Notes: generated from the letters alone by a model not told the origin. Positions 50,501 to 62,807 are shown, counted from the stretch's first letter. The stretch is DNA of 64,000 bases from Citrus sinensis (GCF_022201045.2 NC_068558.1:42551501-42615500); one strand, 5' to 3'. Numbers and translations are program-made.

Positions 50501-53500
50501 TTAAAACAGCATTACCACAACTGCCTATAAACAGAATTAAATAAGGATTTCAGTTTTGCAAATATATACCTTAATGATCCTAATCAAGAGCCTAAGGAAA
50601 TGCGGCAAGACTTTAAGAGCTTTGTCATTGCATTTGGCACTTAAAGAGATGACCACGGTAGAACCACCAGGGTGGTTGACTTGACCTGAAAAGCAAGGTA
50701 AAATTGCAAAGCCTGATGGATTTATGTCAGACCAGCTCCTGGATAGAAATGCTTCTTGGCTCACTGGCATCGATGTAACAACATAACAATATCCATCACC
50801 TGAAGTTACATTGACCAAACGGCAATGGTCCTGAAAAAATAAAAAAATAAAAAAGATACAAATGATGGCAATATTTGATTCTCATCTCAAAATCCAAATA
50901 AACAAAGCAGCATGCGCACGCTCATCGCTAAACATATCAAACTCTACCACAACAATGATCTCACAGCTACTATGCTCTCATAGCCTATAGGGCTGCTTAA
51001 CTGTTAATGATACTAACTCCATGGTAATTACTGCTTATGACAGTAATGATGGCAACTAAATCAATTAAGCTACAGTTGTCTAATAACTACCTTGCTAAAG
51101 ACTTGGATGCCGTTAATTCCATCAGTTGATGCCAGTTTGATTTCAAGTTGCGGCCTTGTTATAATCTGCAAATTCTCCCACTGCATCAAATAAAATTACA
51201 TACACAAAGTCAAGAAAACAATAAATATAAAAAGCCAAATCTAAACTAGGTAAACCAGGATTTCATAAATTGACAATTTCAGAAATTACCTGAATTGCCA
51301 AATTCAAATCTGACACTTTTTTAAACACAGCATAAGGTTTTTCCATGAGATTAAAAGTAGCCAAACAATTAAAAACGCCAATTGATGTATTTCCAGCCCA
51401 GAGTATCATCAGCTCATTGCTAGTTAAATGGGTCCATTTCCTTCCATCAGGAGTGTCACTGATACTCCTGATAAACTTTACCTTCAATAATTTTGCAAGT
51501 TGATGAAGTTCATCTGCACCAAAATAAAAAATTCAGATTATTATTTTAATTTAACACCGGCAGCCTGAATCAGAGCCTAACTCAGAGAACTAGAAGAATT
51601 ACCTTTAGCTAAATGACTTTCTGGTTTGCTCTCAAATAAGCTATAGTTTTTATCCAAATTCCTCCACTCGAGTGCAGTCAGCCAACGGTTTGCATCAAAT
51701 GCTGATTTAACGTTTAAACTTTGGAAAACATTTGATTGACTCTTGCAGGCCTCAACATTCTCAATCCAGATAACCTGCAGTCGTCAAAAATTGTGGAGAA
51801 AAATAAGATGCAAAATAAAAATAATATTAACAAAATGAATTAGTGATCTATCTCATGGCATTGTCTTCACTAACCTTGCAGCCCCCAGCAGACTGTTGCT
51901 TAATAATCAAACCTGATGGCCTCCTAATCAGAAACTTCGGAAAGTGTGAAGGGGAAACAGGAAAGTAATCAATTCCGATGTCAACGACTGCCCACACACT
52001 TGGATTAACTTCTGTGTGGAACCTCATAAAGGTGCAGCTTCTTCTTTGTGTGAACGGCATAGGGATATGAAACTCTACATCCAGCTACAACACAGAGAAA
52101 CAATTATTAGACAACACAATAAGAGTTAGTCTTAAATTTTCTTGATAAGTAGAGAAATTACCATCTGTACATGCTTCAATTCCGGTGCAAAGCTGCTGAA
52201 AACATAGAAATCCATTTATCCTGCCAAAAAAGCATTATCAGTTTAGGTGGTGCATTTATATTATGAGGAATTGAAAACTATTGCATTTGTATTCAAGGTG
52301 TAATAAAACCTTACCAAATTAGTAATATTGGAAATCAAATAGGCAGGACTGAACTGAAATACACTACTATCAACAGATAGTTCCACTATCATGCCTGGTG
52401 AAGGTGCTGACTGAAACTTCTTCCCTAATTCTCCAGAGACAACCATGGGTGGATTCTCCTGTTTATCCAGCAGACCCTCCCTTACTGCTATATTAAAGAG
52501 TTCCATTACAGCAGCCTTGCATATATTGTGCGCTTGAACTTGCCACTGACTGCTATATACCTCAGCCTCTGGGTCTATCTGTGACAAAAACAAGCAACAA
52601 TAAAGCCGTGCAGAGAATTAAGAATGAAAATTAAGAATTACGTGAAATAGGACAAACTTTCATATATTGAACTACACAAATGACAGCAAATCTGATTTCT
52701 AGATAGAGAATCTCGAAGATTATATTGAGAGAGAGAGAAGAAGGAAAAAAAAAAAAAACCAACAACAGCAACAACTTACAGCACCAATAATGCTCTAATT
52801 CTGTACCTACAGTGAGATAATCCACTCTACATTATATTAGTAGATTAAAAAAATGAGGATCCATACATATTGAATTTAAACTGGAAGAAACCATCCATTT
52901 GCAAGCAGCAGAAAAAGAAAGTAAGAATGACTATACATAGAGTTAAATAACTTTAAAACAGCTCCTGGAGAGGATTAAATTCATCATTATTGAGGCTCCA
53001 CCGTGCTTTACAAGATATCAAAATAATACAAAATGTATGATCAACTTTTAGAATTCTCAACATGGTAAAATAGCATGAAAATCATTACAAGATATCAATA
53101 ACACAAAGTGCATGATGAACTAAGGTAAGATTTAAGATAGAGCGAAATTTAAGTTATCTCAACAACCATCTGGGAATAGGCAAGGGATCTAATCTTGAGC
53201 ATAGATTTCAATGAAAATTGAAAACTGCAGTACAAGTAAAATAAAGATAGCCTCACACCAGGATTAACTCTTTGAATCCTAGAAACTTTTCTAAGAAGTT
53301 GCTAGGCCACAAAACCAATACCATGGCATCTCAAAGCACAATAGAGCTAAACATAGTTACATGACCTTTTGAAACAAAAAATTACATCCCAATTTATAGC
53401 CTATCAAAGGAGATCATGTGACGATGATCCCCTTCCCAACAAGACTATGAAACGATGTGTTTTAGAGGCTAAGCACTTGAAGCTACTGATGAGAAAGCAG

Positions 53501-53708
53501 CAGAAGCAAATCAAACCTGTGGCATGATTTCATGGTGACTTCGAAGAGCTAATTGCAATGGAGGATCAAACAAAGGAGGGATATTTCCCTCTTCTTGATT
53601 GCTAGGGGATCTGGGCAGAATTATTGGTGGAAGTGGAGGAAACGTGTAAAATGAATGGCTGCTGCTGCTGCTTGCATCTGCATTGTCATTCCCGGTTTCC
53701 ATCTGCAT
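50501..53708 (-). CDS. candidate chimeric gene: PP2A B'' first exon joined to HD-Zip IV START/SAD domain (no homeodomain)
   Basis: Exons on the minus strand: 53517-53708, 52315-52578, 51875-52084, 51603-51774, 51290-51513, 51091-51180, 50570-50830 and tentatively 50501-50524; 1437 nt, 478 residues, in frame. Exon 1 is a near copy of PP2A B'' exon 1 ([15 protein letters not shown]). The rest resembles the START and adjacent domain of class IV HD-Zip factors, which normally bind L1-box DNA: FHTEVNPSVWAVVDIGIDYF, RRPSGLIIKQ, VIWIENVEACK, AFDANRWLTALEW, DHCRLVNVTSGDGYCYVVTS, HPGGSTVVISL. No homeodomain or leucine zipper is present upstream. A START-like mini-exon at 52162-52195 (FAPELKHVQM) would break the frame if included. 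It may be a transcribed chimera or a decaying fragment. Confidence 0.5.
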
Positions 53709-54725
53709 TCACATCAAAACAGCACCATATTGGGGATTAAGAAAGCTACAAACAATGGCCAAAAATAAAGAAAATCAAGAAACATAAAGCAGAAAAATCA
53801 ATTATAATAAGTTTCTTTAATTCTTTCAACTCAACATTTAATGCATGTTTAAATAATTAACACTTAATTTTTGGTTAATCTAATAAAAGCAGACAACACA
53901 CAAAGTGAAAGTGAATTCTAACCATAAAGCTTCAATAACTCAAATCTTGAAAACACTTTTTGGTTCAGTTTCTGCTTCTCATTGTTAGCAGAAAACCTTC
54001 TTGAACTGGAAATGCCAAAAAGAAACTCAAACTTAACGTTCTTGAAGCATTTGCAATATTGCATATACCTGATCAACGGCCTCGAAAGCACTTTCTGAAA
54101 AGACTCGTTTTACAGTGTTGCTTCAGGAATTGAAATGAAAGAACAAGACGGTGCGTTTTGGCCTTCAATCAGAGATCCTAGAAGAAATGAATGAGCATGC
54201 AACGCTTGAAGACCGCAGACGCTTGTTTTGGCGCAAAAAGAAATAGAAAGAGTGAATAACATGTACAACTGAAACCGCCAACTGTGTATCCAAGTAAAAA
54301 GAATCAATTTCTTCGTACAATATTTATACTTTCAGTACGTATGTTTAAACGGTTTCACACAAGTCAAAGTCACGTAAATTAGATAATTATTTTTTTAAAA
54401 TTTTTAATATGCAAACGCACATTTACAATGAGTAAAAAGTATGGATGTGGGTGCCAATAGTGAACACCTCAAAATTGTATCAAATAATGCAGCATTTATT
54501 TAGCGAATATTATAATAAAATAATTAATTTTGATAATCTATCAACTATTTGATGATTAACATATATCATTTGCGATGAAATTTTGAATGTAAACTTAGAA
54601 TGTCTTGGGTATACAACTTTCATAATATCAAGCAACATCACACCTTAATAGAAGTACAAAACACCATAAGATTGCAATGTTAGTATAATACTTACGGATT
54701 TTAGTTGTGGTTCATATCACTTACC
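53130..54725. repeat. segmental duplication, copy B (PP2A B'' promoter, exon 1, part of intron 1)
   Basis: Partner of 45460-47120. It keeps the open exon 1 (53517-53708, two residues longer through SSSSSH in place of SSSN), the same GT donor and the same ~1 kb of upstream sequence (ACGGTGCGTTTTGGCCTTC, GTCAAAGTCACGTAAATTAG). Homology ends in intron 1 near 53130. Beyond it lie START-domain exons instead of B'' exon 2. Confidence 0.82.
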
Positions 54726-55133
54726 AAGAAATATTAATATGAGATTGAAAAAAAAATATATCAACTTTTACTTAATTTAATATAACCATTGATGGGGAAA
54801 TACGGCATTTTGCGGTATAAACTTTTCAATTCAACTAGACGTGGGGGATTATTGGTTAGCTTGATGCTGCTAAGGTTTGCCGTTCATACAGGTCACTCGC
54901 CATGTTGCAAGCCATGGCTTACTCATGCAATTTGACATTTACACTTTTCCAATCAAATAGAACATAATGACAGCGGAATATTAATCAATCAATGGGATTA
55001 TATTGACAGTGGCAATCTTACAGGGGTTCGAACTGTAGTTCGGAGGATCAACTCGATTACAACTAAAAAGATTATTGTAAAAAAAAAAATTATTATAAAA
55101 AAAAAGGTGTTTTGAAGAGGAAACTGCAAAAAC
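54726..55133. other. intergenic / 3' flank of VPS2
   Basis: No gene is seen. The right part is the probable 3' UTR of the minus-strand VPS2 gene, with A-rich stretches at about 55080-55105. Confidence 0.5.
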
Positions 55134-58100
55134 TCATGGATTTCTGAGAGCCGCCAACCGCTTCTCAAGCTCGTCAATGCCCGAACTGCAAAAGGGGCTT
55201 TAAGATATTAGCAAAAACAATTGGACATCTGAGAATCTATTTTTGCATATTTATTCTTTCCCTTTTCACAAGGTGGGAAATTACTTGATCTAATGAAATT
55301 TTGAACACCATTTAAGACAAGTAAATTAGGTGATTAGGTGGGGGAACGTGATAAAAGAAAAAGGATAATAACAAAAATACCTGCTGGCAACTTCCGTGTT
55401 TTTACTGGCGATTTTACCTTTTGGAGCCGCTGACAGCTGTCAAAGTACAAGAACAGTTCAGTTACGCAAGTACAAAGATAAATAATAACTATTTATGAAA
55501 TTAACTACTCCAATACTAACCTGTGAGGCGACATCAACACCAATTTCATCTAGCACCTGGGAAAAGAAAAAAATGGTGTTAGGAAAATTGGTCATCCTTC
55601 CAATATTTTGAAGTCCGTCTTTGGATTAATGTACATTATATCCTTATATTGCACCCTCTAGGATGTAACGAAGACTAAGGGATACCAACTAACTTGATAA
55701 CATCCCTTCCTAAGCTGTTTGTATTTAATCCTTGTTCAGAAATGTTACAGCTAGCCCATCACAGAATACTTCCCATTTCATTACATGGGGAAACTTTCAG
55801 TCTAACAAGAAGCCTACCTGATTTGTCAGCTCTTCAGTTTCCTCTTCAGCCTCATCATTGTCCAAGGCATCATCAATGGTATCGGACATCATTTCAGTCT
55901 GCAAGAATGAATGTCGAACCAATTAACTCCCCAGATACAGAACCAAAAGAAAATATAAACATAATTCAACTTAACAAAAATATTCTAAAATAGAAGCAAG
56001 ATCTTACAGTCATATCCATCTGTGCTGATTGCTTCTGGAATTCCCGCATAACCTTGGCTTGCTTCGCAGGTTCCATTTGCTGCAAATATAATGTACACCT
56101 CATCAAAAAGAGGTAGGAACAAAAGAACTGAAGAAATCATAACTATTTGTTATTTTATAAGTTGCTTGGACATGGTAATGACACATAACAAAGCAAATTT
56201 AAATTCAAAGCCAGTTATCAGGGTCTAGTCTTGATCTTGCTATAGATGAAATAGTACTTGCATATCAATGTGGGTGTTAATCAAACTAACATTATATATT
56301 TCAATGTTACAGACCTTATTCATGGCTGCCATTGCCTTACTGGCTCCTTTCATGCCAACAGCAACTGAAGAATGTGCATGCATAGCCTGCAAGGGGAAAT
56401 AATCATTGATAAGAGAAGAATGCATACATCCACTATTTGCAAGCCAAATCAACAGAGAATGTCATAAATGAAGAGAGATGGAGAGGTTCTAATAGTGCAC
56501 CTGAGTGTGAGTAGCTATGCCTCTTATTTGAGCTCGACTACCCTGTAAGTTAGCTATTTGCTGCCTCAGTCTGATCAGCTGCCGGGCCAGAATTTTAGTA
56601 GCACCCTGAGAAGGATTACCAAACAAGGTTAAGGGTGACTCATGAGGAAGAATTGAGAAATACTAACTTGTATCTCATAGGAATGACAAGAAAATGTTTA
56701 AATGCAGTCACCTCATTTGTGTAATCAAATTAAAAGTATAAATATACCTCATTTCCTGTTTTAGCAGTTCTTTTTATCTCAGCAACAAGCTTCTTTTCCT
56801 GACATGATGAATAATCATATTAGATGTAACACCTTTAAACTAAAAAATGAATCATCAGTGTCAGCCCTTTACTTACTTCTTGTTGTAGTGCTCCAATTTC
56901 CTTCTCCATGCCTGATGCCAGTAAAAATTCCAATAAAGAAGATAAACATGACTATCAAAAATTGCTCCAGCCTCAGTCACATTAAATAAGGAAGCAAATA
57001 TGATTCTAAATGAGAAACATTATCAAAGCCTAAAATTAGAAAAAAAATAAAAAATAAAAATGACTCTGGTAAAATCAATATGCATATGTGAATAATCTAA
57101 TTCTTAACTCAACCCACCTCTGAAACACCTGACGCAAGGGTTAGAAGGTAAATAAGCCAGCGAGTAAGCAAGAGTAAGAATTCTCTCAATGTTTATATGA
57201 GCAGCCTTTTAAACAACTCAACCCACCTTTAAACTTAGACACACATTGGGCTCACACTGAATTAAAAAAATTTAAGCCAATGGCTTCCAAGTCTTTTAGT
57301 TCATATAACCCTCCCTCTTCATTAACATATTTCAATTGTAGAACTGCAGTTTCACTGCAATCCATTCTCTAACTGGCCATCTAGTCAACACACCTCAAAG
57401 ATGGTACACCACTCTTTGCATCTGTGCTTCGCTAACACAGTACTTATAGGTCATTTCAATCATTTTCATATGATTCCACAGAATGTTTTGAGTTACTTAT
57501 AGGTCATTTCAATCATTTTCATATGATTCCACAGAATGTTTTGAGTTTGAACTTCACGGTAGACCTACTCTAACTTAAATAGCCAAGCTTCAAAGACAAC
57601 ACTCCAATACTGCTCCATTATTTATATGTGCTGAACAAAGCTAGAATTGCAGTTTGTTTGTGGACAATCACCTTCTGCAATACCTTTTCCCATTACAACA
57701 GAAACCCGTATAACAGAGTTTTTAACAGAAATCATAGTAAAACTCTATTTTATCTCTAAACTGTGTAAGCACAATTTAATCCTTTGAATTTAAAACAATA
57801 CAAAACTAATTCTATTTAAAGAGACAATATTTTTGTCAATTGATTATTATATATATATATATATATATATATCTAAAAAAATCAATTGATAAAAATTGAA
57901 ATGTTGGATGGGGAAAAGTAATTGTTGGAAAACTTTGGTAGTAAAGTAGGAAAAATTAAGTGAAAAAAGATGTTAATATCTCTATTTGTTATCATTATTA
58001 TTCGCTTGATAACAATCCATCATAATATTTACCAAATAATTGCTGGCTAATATGACCACTCGAAGTTGTGTATATGCAATAACAAAATGATCATAATAAA

Positions 58101-58506
58101 AACTCGTTTGTTCTAATTAATTCCAACCCCAAAAAGAACGTTTGACGAATTGCTTGCAAGTATAAACATTACCTCTAGTAGCGTGCTGCATTTCTCTCTT
58201 GCTCTCTCGAAGAGCCTCTGCAATCAAAACAAAAGAATCAAATTATTAAAAACAAAAAAAAAAAGGGCCGCCCTGATCACGATTCGCAATCTATAGAAAA
58301 GTCAACGCAAGGTCAAATGGAAAGTAAAACTACGAAAACATGTAAAAAATGATTAAATTTGCATGATATTAATGAAATCACAATCCATAACTAACAGAAT
58401 TGATCAACAACATAAAGAAAATCGTTCGAAAAATGAGAATTTTAGAAGAGAGAAGCCGTGTACGGAACGAACCTTTAGGGTTTGGCTTTTTGGAAAAGAT
58501 GTTCAT
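55134..58506 (-). CDS. VPS2.3: ESCRT-III subunit VPS2 (CHMP2-like, VPS2.3 type)
   Basis: A cytosolic protein that polymerises on endosomes to form multivesicular bodies and recruits the VPS4 ATPase. Exons on the minus strand: 58473-58506, 58173-58217, 56877-56911, 56748-56798, 56501-56605, 56315-56386, 56008-56079, 55818-55898, 55521-55556, 55381-55436, 55134-55185; 639 nt, 212 residues, phases all consistent. The Snf7 core is basic at the N-terminus (MNIFSKKPNPKEALRESKRE, EKKLVAEIKRTAKTGNEGAT, LARQLIRLRQQIANLQGSRA) and acidic at the C-terminus (DDALDNDEAEEETEEL). The C-terminal MIT-interacting motif is IDELEKRLAALR, which binds VPS4. It resembles Arabidopsis VPS2.3 more than VPS2.1 or VPS2.2. 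It looks intact. Confidence 0.95.
57442..57547. repeat. perfect 53-bp tandem duplication in VPS2 intron
   Basis: The unit beginning ACTTATAGGTCATTTCAATC occurs twice head to tail without a mismatch, in the long intron between exons 2 and 3. Lack of divergence means it is recent (or an assembly doubling). Confidence 0.85.
57825..57898. repeat. inverted repeat around an (AT)n core in VPS2 intron
   Basis: The arms TCAATTGATT and AATCAATTGA, with further imperfect complementarity outward (CAATATTTTT / AAAAATTG), flank an (AT)n run of about 25 bases. This is a cruciform-prone microsatellite with no sign of transposon ends. Confidence 0.6.
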
Positions 58507-60595
58507 TTTTGTGTTTTTTTTTTTTTGGTTTCGATGTTGTTGTGAATTTGAATACTTTGAATGAGGAAGATGAACAGCGGATGGAGATTACTTAACAGAG
58601 TTTTATCGTTGCTTTGGTCCTTGCCGAAAGTGGGGAGAAAGTGCCGGGTCACTTTGCGGCTTTTTCCTCCTTTTATACCATTTTAGTTTATTTAATTAAT
58701 TAGTTAGTAATACGGGAGGCTGTCTGATACTTTTCCATTTTTCTTATTTCATCCACCTCATTAGTGGTGTACATCTTCTCATGTATGGCACTCGGTATAA
58801 AACTTATAGTTATGAATTAAAAATTAAAAATTCATAGTAGAGATAGATATAACTAAATTGAAAATTGAAAATTAAACCGAATCGTTAGAAATATTTTCTT
58901 CTTTTTTAATTTCCTTATCTTCAAATAATTTTATATTTCATAAATAATATGTATCATAGTATTTTATATAAATAATAGTTTGATAATCGAATTTTTATTT
59001 ACTTCATTTAATTATTAAGAACTGTACAGTTAAATGATATGTCACTATATGTATTTTTTATTTGGTACTTAAAATAAGATTATTACCTCAATAATAAAAA
59101 TAAATAAATTTAATTGGCACAATAAATAAGAATATATTGAGATTGCAAACAACATAAGGGGTGTTATTGAAGAACACTGACTCAACATTACGATCAAGGT
59201 AAAAGAAAGTATTTTCGCGAAAGTGATTTAAAGGTCGATCAAGGTATCGTGCTATGCAAATGCTTCAAGAACTTCATCAAAGCTCTTATTTTCTTTTTCT
59301 TTTGGCAATTTGTTCAAAACCTTGGCTTCAGTTACTTCTTGCCGCAGCGAGGTGAAAAGAAAATGGACCAAGACGACGGAACTAGCCAGGAAACCAAAGA
59401 ATGGGCCAAAGCCATTCGAAAAAGGTTGTTCTACGAGTGGCTTGTGAACCACGGAACTAGCCAAGTGGCATCTTTTTGTTTTTCTTGTAGTTCTTGATCT
59501 TGTTTTACTTATAATTAATTGTTTCGTGTTCGATTAAAATGTTCAATTCCAAATGGGATTGATTAATTTGGTTAATCTTTGTTAGTTTCACTTGTATGAA
59601 TTATAATATTAATTAAGCATATTTTTTGTTGGGATTATGTGCTCTTTAAAGCAGATTTATTTATTTAGCTTCTAAACACATCTTTATAGAGTCTTCCTAG
59701 GAAGGGGAAATTAGTTGTAATGTTGATTGTAATGGGAGTTTTTATTTTGTTATCATTAGCTCTAATGTATATTGAATTGCCATGTTTTTGGGATTCATTT
59801 AACTTTATTATATACCTTATAATTACAACACCTATGTTTATTCCCAGTTGGTTATCGAGAGAACTTAAAGCTTTACTTTACAACATCTCATTATCGTATT
59901 GAGGTTGACATGAAACTCTTTTTTCATGATGTTCCAAGTACTGACCGGTAATTTAATATATATGCCTACATATCAATCTCCCAATTGGTTGTAGTCCATC
60001 AATGGTGAAAAATTCATATTTTGTGCTACACATCTGATGTATGAAAAGACCTTATTGGTTTTTCGGTCCCACTGTTATGAGATTGTAGATCAACGGTAAG
60101 GAGTTTATGTTTGAACATATTACTATTATATCTTGCAAAGGATAAAGAAGAACGTGGTTGATATTATTTCTCCGATTCATATTGTATAGACGTCAACACA
60201 AAATTTTTGTGTTGACGTGCACTTTATGTGGACGTGCACATTTACAGTTTTGTAAAACACATTTACATTGTAAATGGTATTTTACAATAGGACGGAGCTA
60301 TTTTAATTTAAGTTTTTACTTAGGATTTTGATACAAATCTTAAACTATTATTTCACTATTTAACTTAATGGCGATGAACATGATAGGGAAAAATTTGACA
60401 ATTATGAGTTGATCAAAACCAACAAAACTATCATCTACATATTACCTTAAGAAAACTGGAATGATATAGACCACTGTTGTAAAAATGATCAACTAAATTA
60501 AGTAGTATAAAAAGGAATGATGGAAATATATATCTTAATTATAGCAAAGGTGTATACTGGTAGTGCTTTTACACCATATCTAGTATCATTTGTTA
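58507..60595. other. intergenic: VPS2 promoter side, then AT-rich DNA
   Basis: The first ~150 bases hold the VPS2 leader and promoter. A small open frame from ATG 59362 to about 59497 (starting MDQDDGTSQETKEWAKAIRK) has better codon-like composition than its surroundings and contains a short direct repeat GGAACTAGCCA, but matches no family known to me. Nothing else is seen. Confidence 0.35.
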
Positions 60596-60604
60596 AAAGT
60601 TTTA

Positions 60605-61103
60605 GGGAAAAAGATAGTGAGTCCCCTAACATTTGGAAAAATGGACATAAAATCCCTTAACGTTTCAAAAAAGATATACTATATCTTTTTATTTAAAACT
60701 TAAAATTAAGATAAAATTACCTTTTGCCCAAATTAGTCACTCTAAATTTTGAAAATACCCTACCCAATGATAGATTTGACTTCCCAATGATAGATTTGAT
60801 TTTAATTTTACCTATTTTTTTTTTATCATCCTATCACTGGGAAGTGTATATTAATAATTTAAAGTGAATAATTTGGGTAAAAAGTTGTTGATTTCATTAT
60901 ACATGTTATTAGTGATATGTTTTAAGTTATTATGTTGAATTATTTATTATATGGACATAATTGTAATTGTAAATTAAAAATAAATTTACTATTAAAACAA
61001 ATGAAATTTAATAATAAAAATAGGGGTTATATATCTTTTTTAAAACGTTAAGGAATATTATGTCACTTTTCCCAAACGTTAAGGGGTTCACTGTCCTGTT
61101 CCC
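60605..61103. mobile_element. Mutator-like MITE with long TIRs and perfect 9-bp target duplication
   Basis: The nonamer AAAGTTTTA flanks both ends exactly (60596-60604 and 61104-61112). The terminal inverted repeats are about 80 bp: the left starts GGGAAAAAGATAGTGAG and the inverted right GGGAACAGGACAGTGAA; both continue through CCCCTAACATTTGG / CCCTTAACGTTTGG and AAAAAAGATATA. The 499-bp length, long TIRs and 9-bp duplication fit a TIR-MULE-derived MITE. The interior is AT-rich and non-coding. Confidence 0.88.
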
Positions 61104-61112
61104 AAAGTTTTA

Positions 61113-61915
61113 TCTTGTATTGTAATATATAGCTTAATTATAGTGTAGAAACAATGGCAATGTAATACTTTTTTTCAATGCTAATATTAAATTTTTATCA
61201 TTTTATAATTATTTTATTTAAATTATTAATGGTATGTTTATGTATGTATTAGTTAAACAACTGTTTTTTAATTATAAGTATGACTTAAATGTTTAGTGAG
61301 ATTTTTTTTCAAAATAATACTACCAAACACATATTTACTATTTTTATCATTTTCAGTTGTGTTTATCGAACATATATTACTGTTTTTAGTTTTAAAATAT
61401 AAGATACAAAAAATGATTCCAGATGCATATTTAAATTCGAAATATAGTAACTACAAAATACCATTTTCATTTTCATTTTGGTTTTCAGAAAGTATGAATT
61501 CAGAAACAATAACAAACAAGTTTTAAAGGTTTTGGTCCCTTTATAATAACCTTCAATATTGCGAATTTATCAAAATAGGCAAATTTATAAAATTCGCTTA
61601 ATCTAAATAAGGAAACTAAAATAAGTGGCACCCAAATTTGATATCTAAAAAAAAGATAAAAATTCTAAAAGTAAGAGGAAAAATAAGAAAATAACTTAAA
61701 ACTAAAAGATGCCCAAGAAAAAAGTAAAATTTTCAGCTCGAGCACTCATAAAACATACACGTTCTTGATTTGGTTTATCTCATTGTAAGGTTTGAAACAA
61801 TATATTATATACCTAAACTGAATATCTATAATTCAAGTTATGACTTCTAGAAAATACCCTACTTATCCCACGGAACCATCTTACATCATTTTAACCTGCA
61901 ACATGTTAAAGAGTC
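61113..61915. other. intergenic, AT-rich, nothing recognised
   Basis: No gene or bounded repeat is seen. Confidence 0.4.
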
Positions 61916-61918
61916 TTA

Positions 61919-62804
61919 TGTAGTGTTTACTTTCTGGAGTGGGAGTGTGGAGTGTGGATTCCTCCCACTCCAGTGTTTACTTACCTTAAAAAGGGGGGAG
62001 TGGGAGTGGGAATCTATGGGTCCCACCCAATTTTGGAGTGGGGAGTGAGATTCCCACTCCCATGGGGGGAGGTGGGAGTGGGAATCCACTCCCCCCTCTT
62101 CCCATTTTATCCCTATAATTAAATAAATAAATAATATTTAATAAAATAAATAATATCATATTTAATAAAATAAATAATATCATATTTAATAAAATAAATA
62201 ATATAATATTTAATAAAATAAATAATATCATATTTATTAAAAATAATAATTATATCATATTTATTTTATTAAATTTAATAAAATAAAAATAAATAAATAT
62301 TATATTTAAATTAATAATATTAAACATTAATTTTAATAAATAATAATTAATTATTTAATTAATAATAATAAATATTTTATTCTAAAAATATTAATTTTGT
62401 ATTATATTATCAATAATAATATTTCATTTGTGTTGCTATTATTAATAATTTTTATTCACATAATTTAAATTAAAATTAATAAAAAATTATGATTTACATA
62501 ATTAAGAATATTAGTAATTATTATTAATTTATAAATATAATAAAATATTTATTTTATTTTCCAAATATTTTTTATTAATTTTTTAATTATAAATTATAAT
62601 TCTGTACATAAGGATAAAATTGTAATTTAAAATAATTTACTCCCAATCCAAGACAAAGTAAACAAATAATTAGGATTCTGATTGACAATCCATACTTTCA
62701 TTTAGTCTAAGTAAACACCTTACTCCCACTCTCACTCCACACTCCTAATCCAAGGATTCCCACTCCTCAGGATTCCCACTACAATCCAAAAAGTAAACGC
62801 AGCA
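61919..62804. mobile_element. PIF/Harbinger-like MITE with TTA target duplication
   Basis: The left end TGTAGTGTTTACTTTCTGGA and the inverted right end TGCTGCGTTTACTTTTTGGA match at 16 of 20. TTA flanks directly on both sides (61916-61918 and 62805-62807). Subterminal GGAGTGGGAGTGGGAATC on the left has a complementary CACTCCCAC/GATTCCCACTCC set on the right. The core is extremely AT-rich with a 25-bp tandem repeat. No transposase is encoded. Confidence 0.72.
62125..62245. repeat. 25-bp AT-rich tandem repeat, about 4-5 copies
   Basis: A unit of the form TAATAAAATAAATAATATCATATTT is repeated head to tail within the MITE core. It gives an artificial hydrophobic open frame on the minus strand (repeated MILFILLN) that should not be taken for a protein. 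Confidence 0.7.
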
Positions 62805-62807
62805 TTA

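Noticed and set aside
59249..59497. 82-codon frame at the VPS2-distal side
   Set aside because: Upstream half is a T-rich chance frame; the part from MDQDDGTS looks slightly protein-like but matches nothing known and has no gene structure.
61986..62231. 81-codon minus-strand frame with repeated MILFILLN
   Set aside because: It is produced by the 25-bp AT tandem repeat within a MITE and is not a membrane protein gene.
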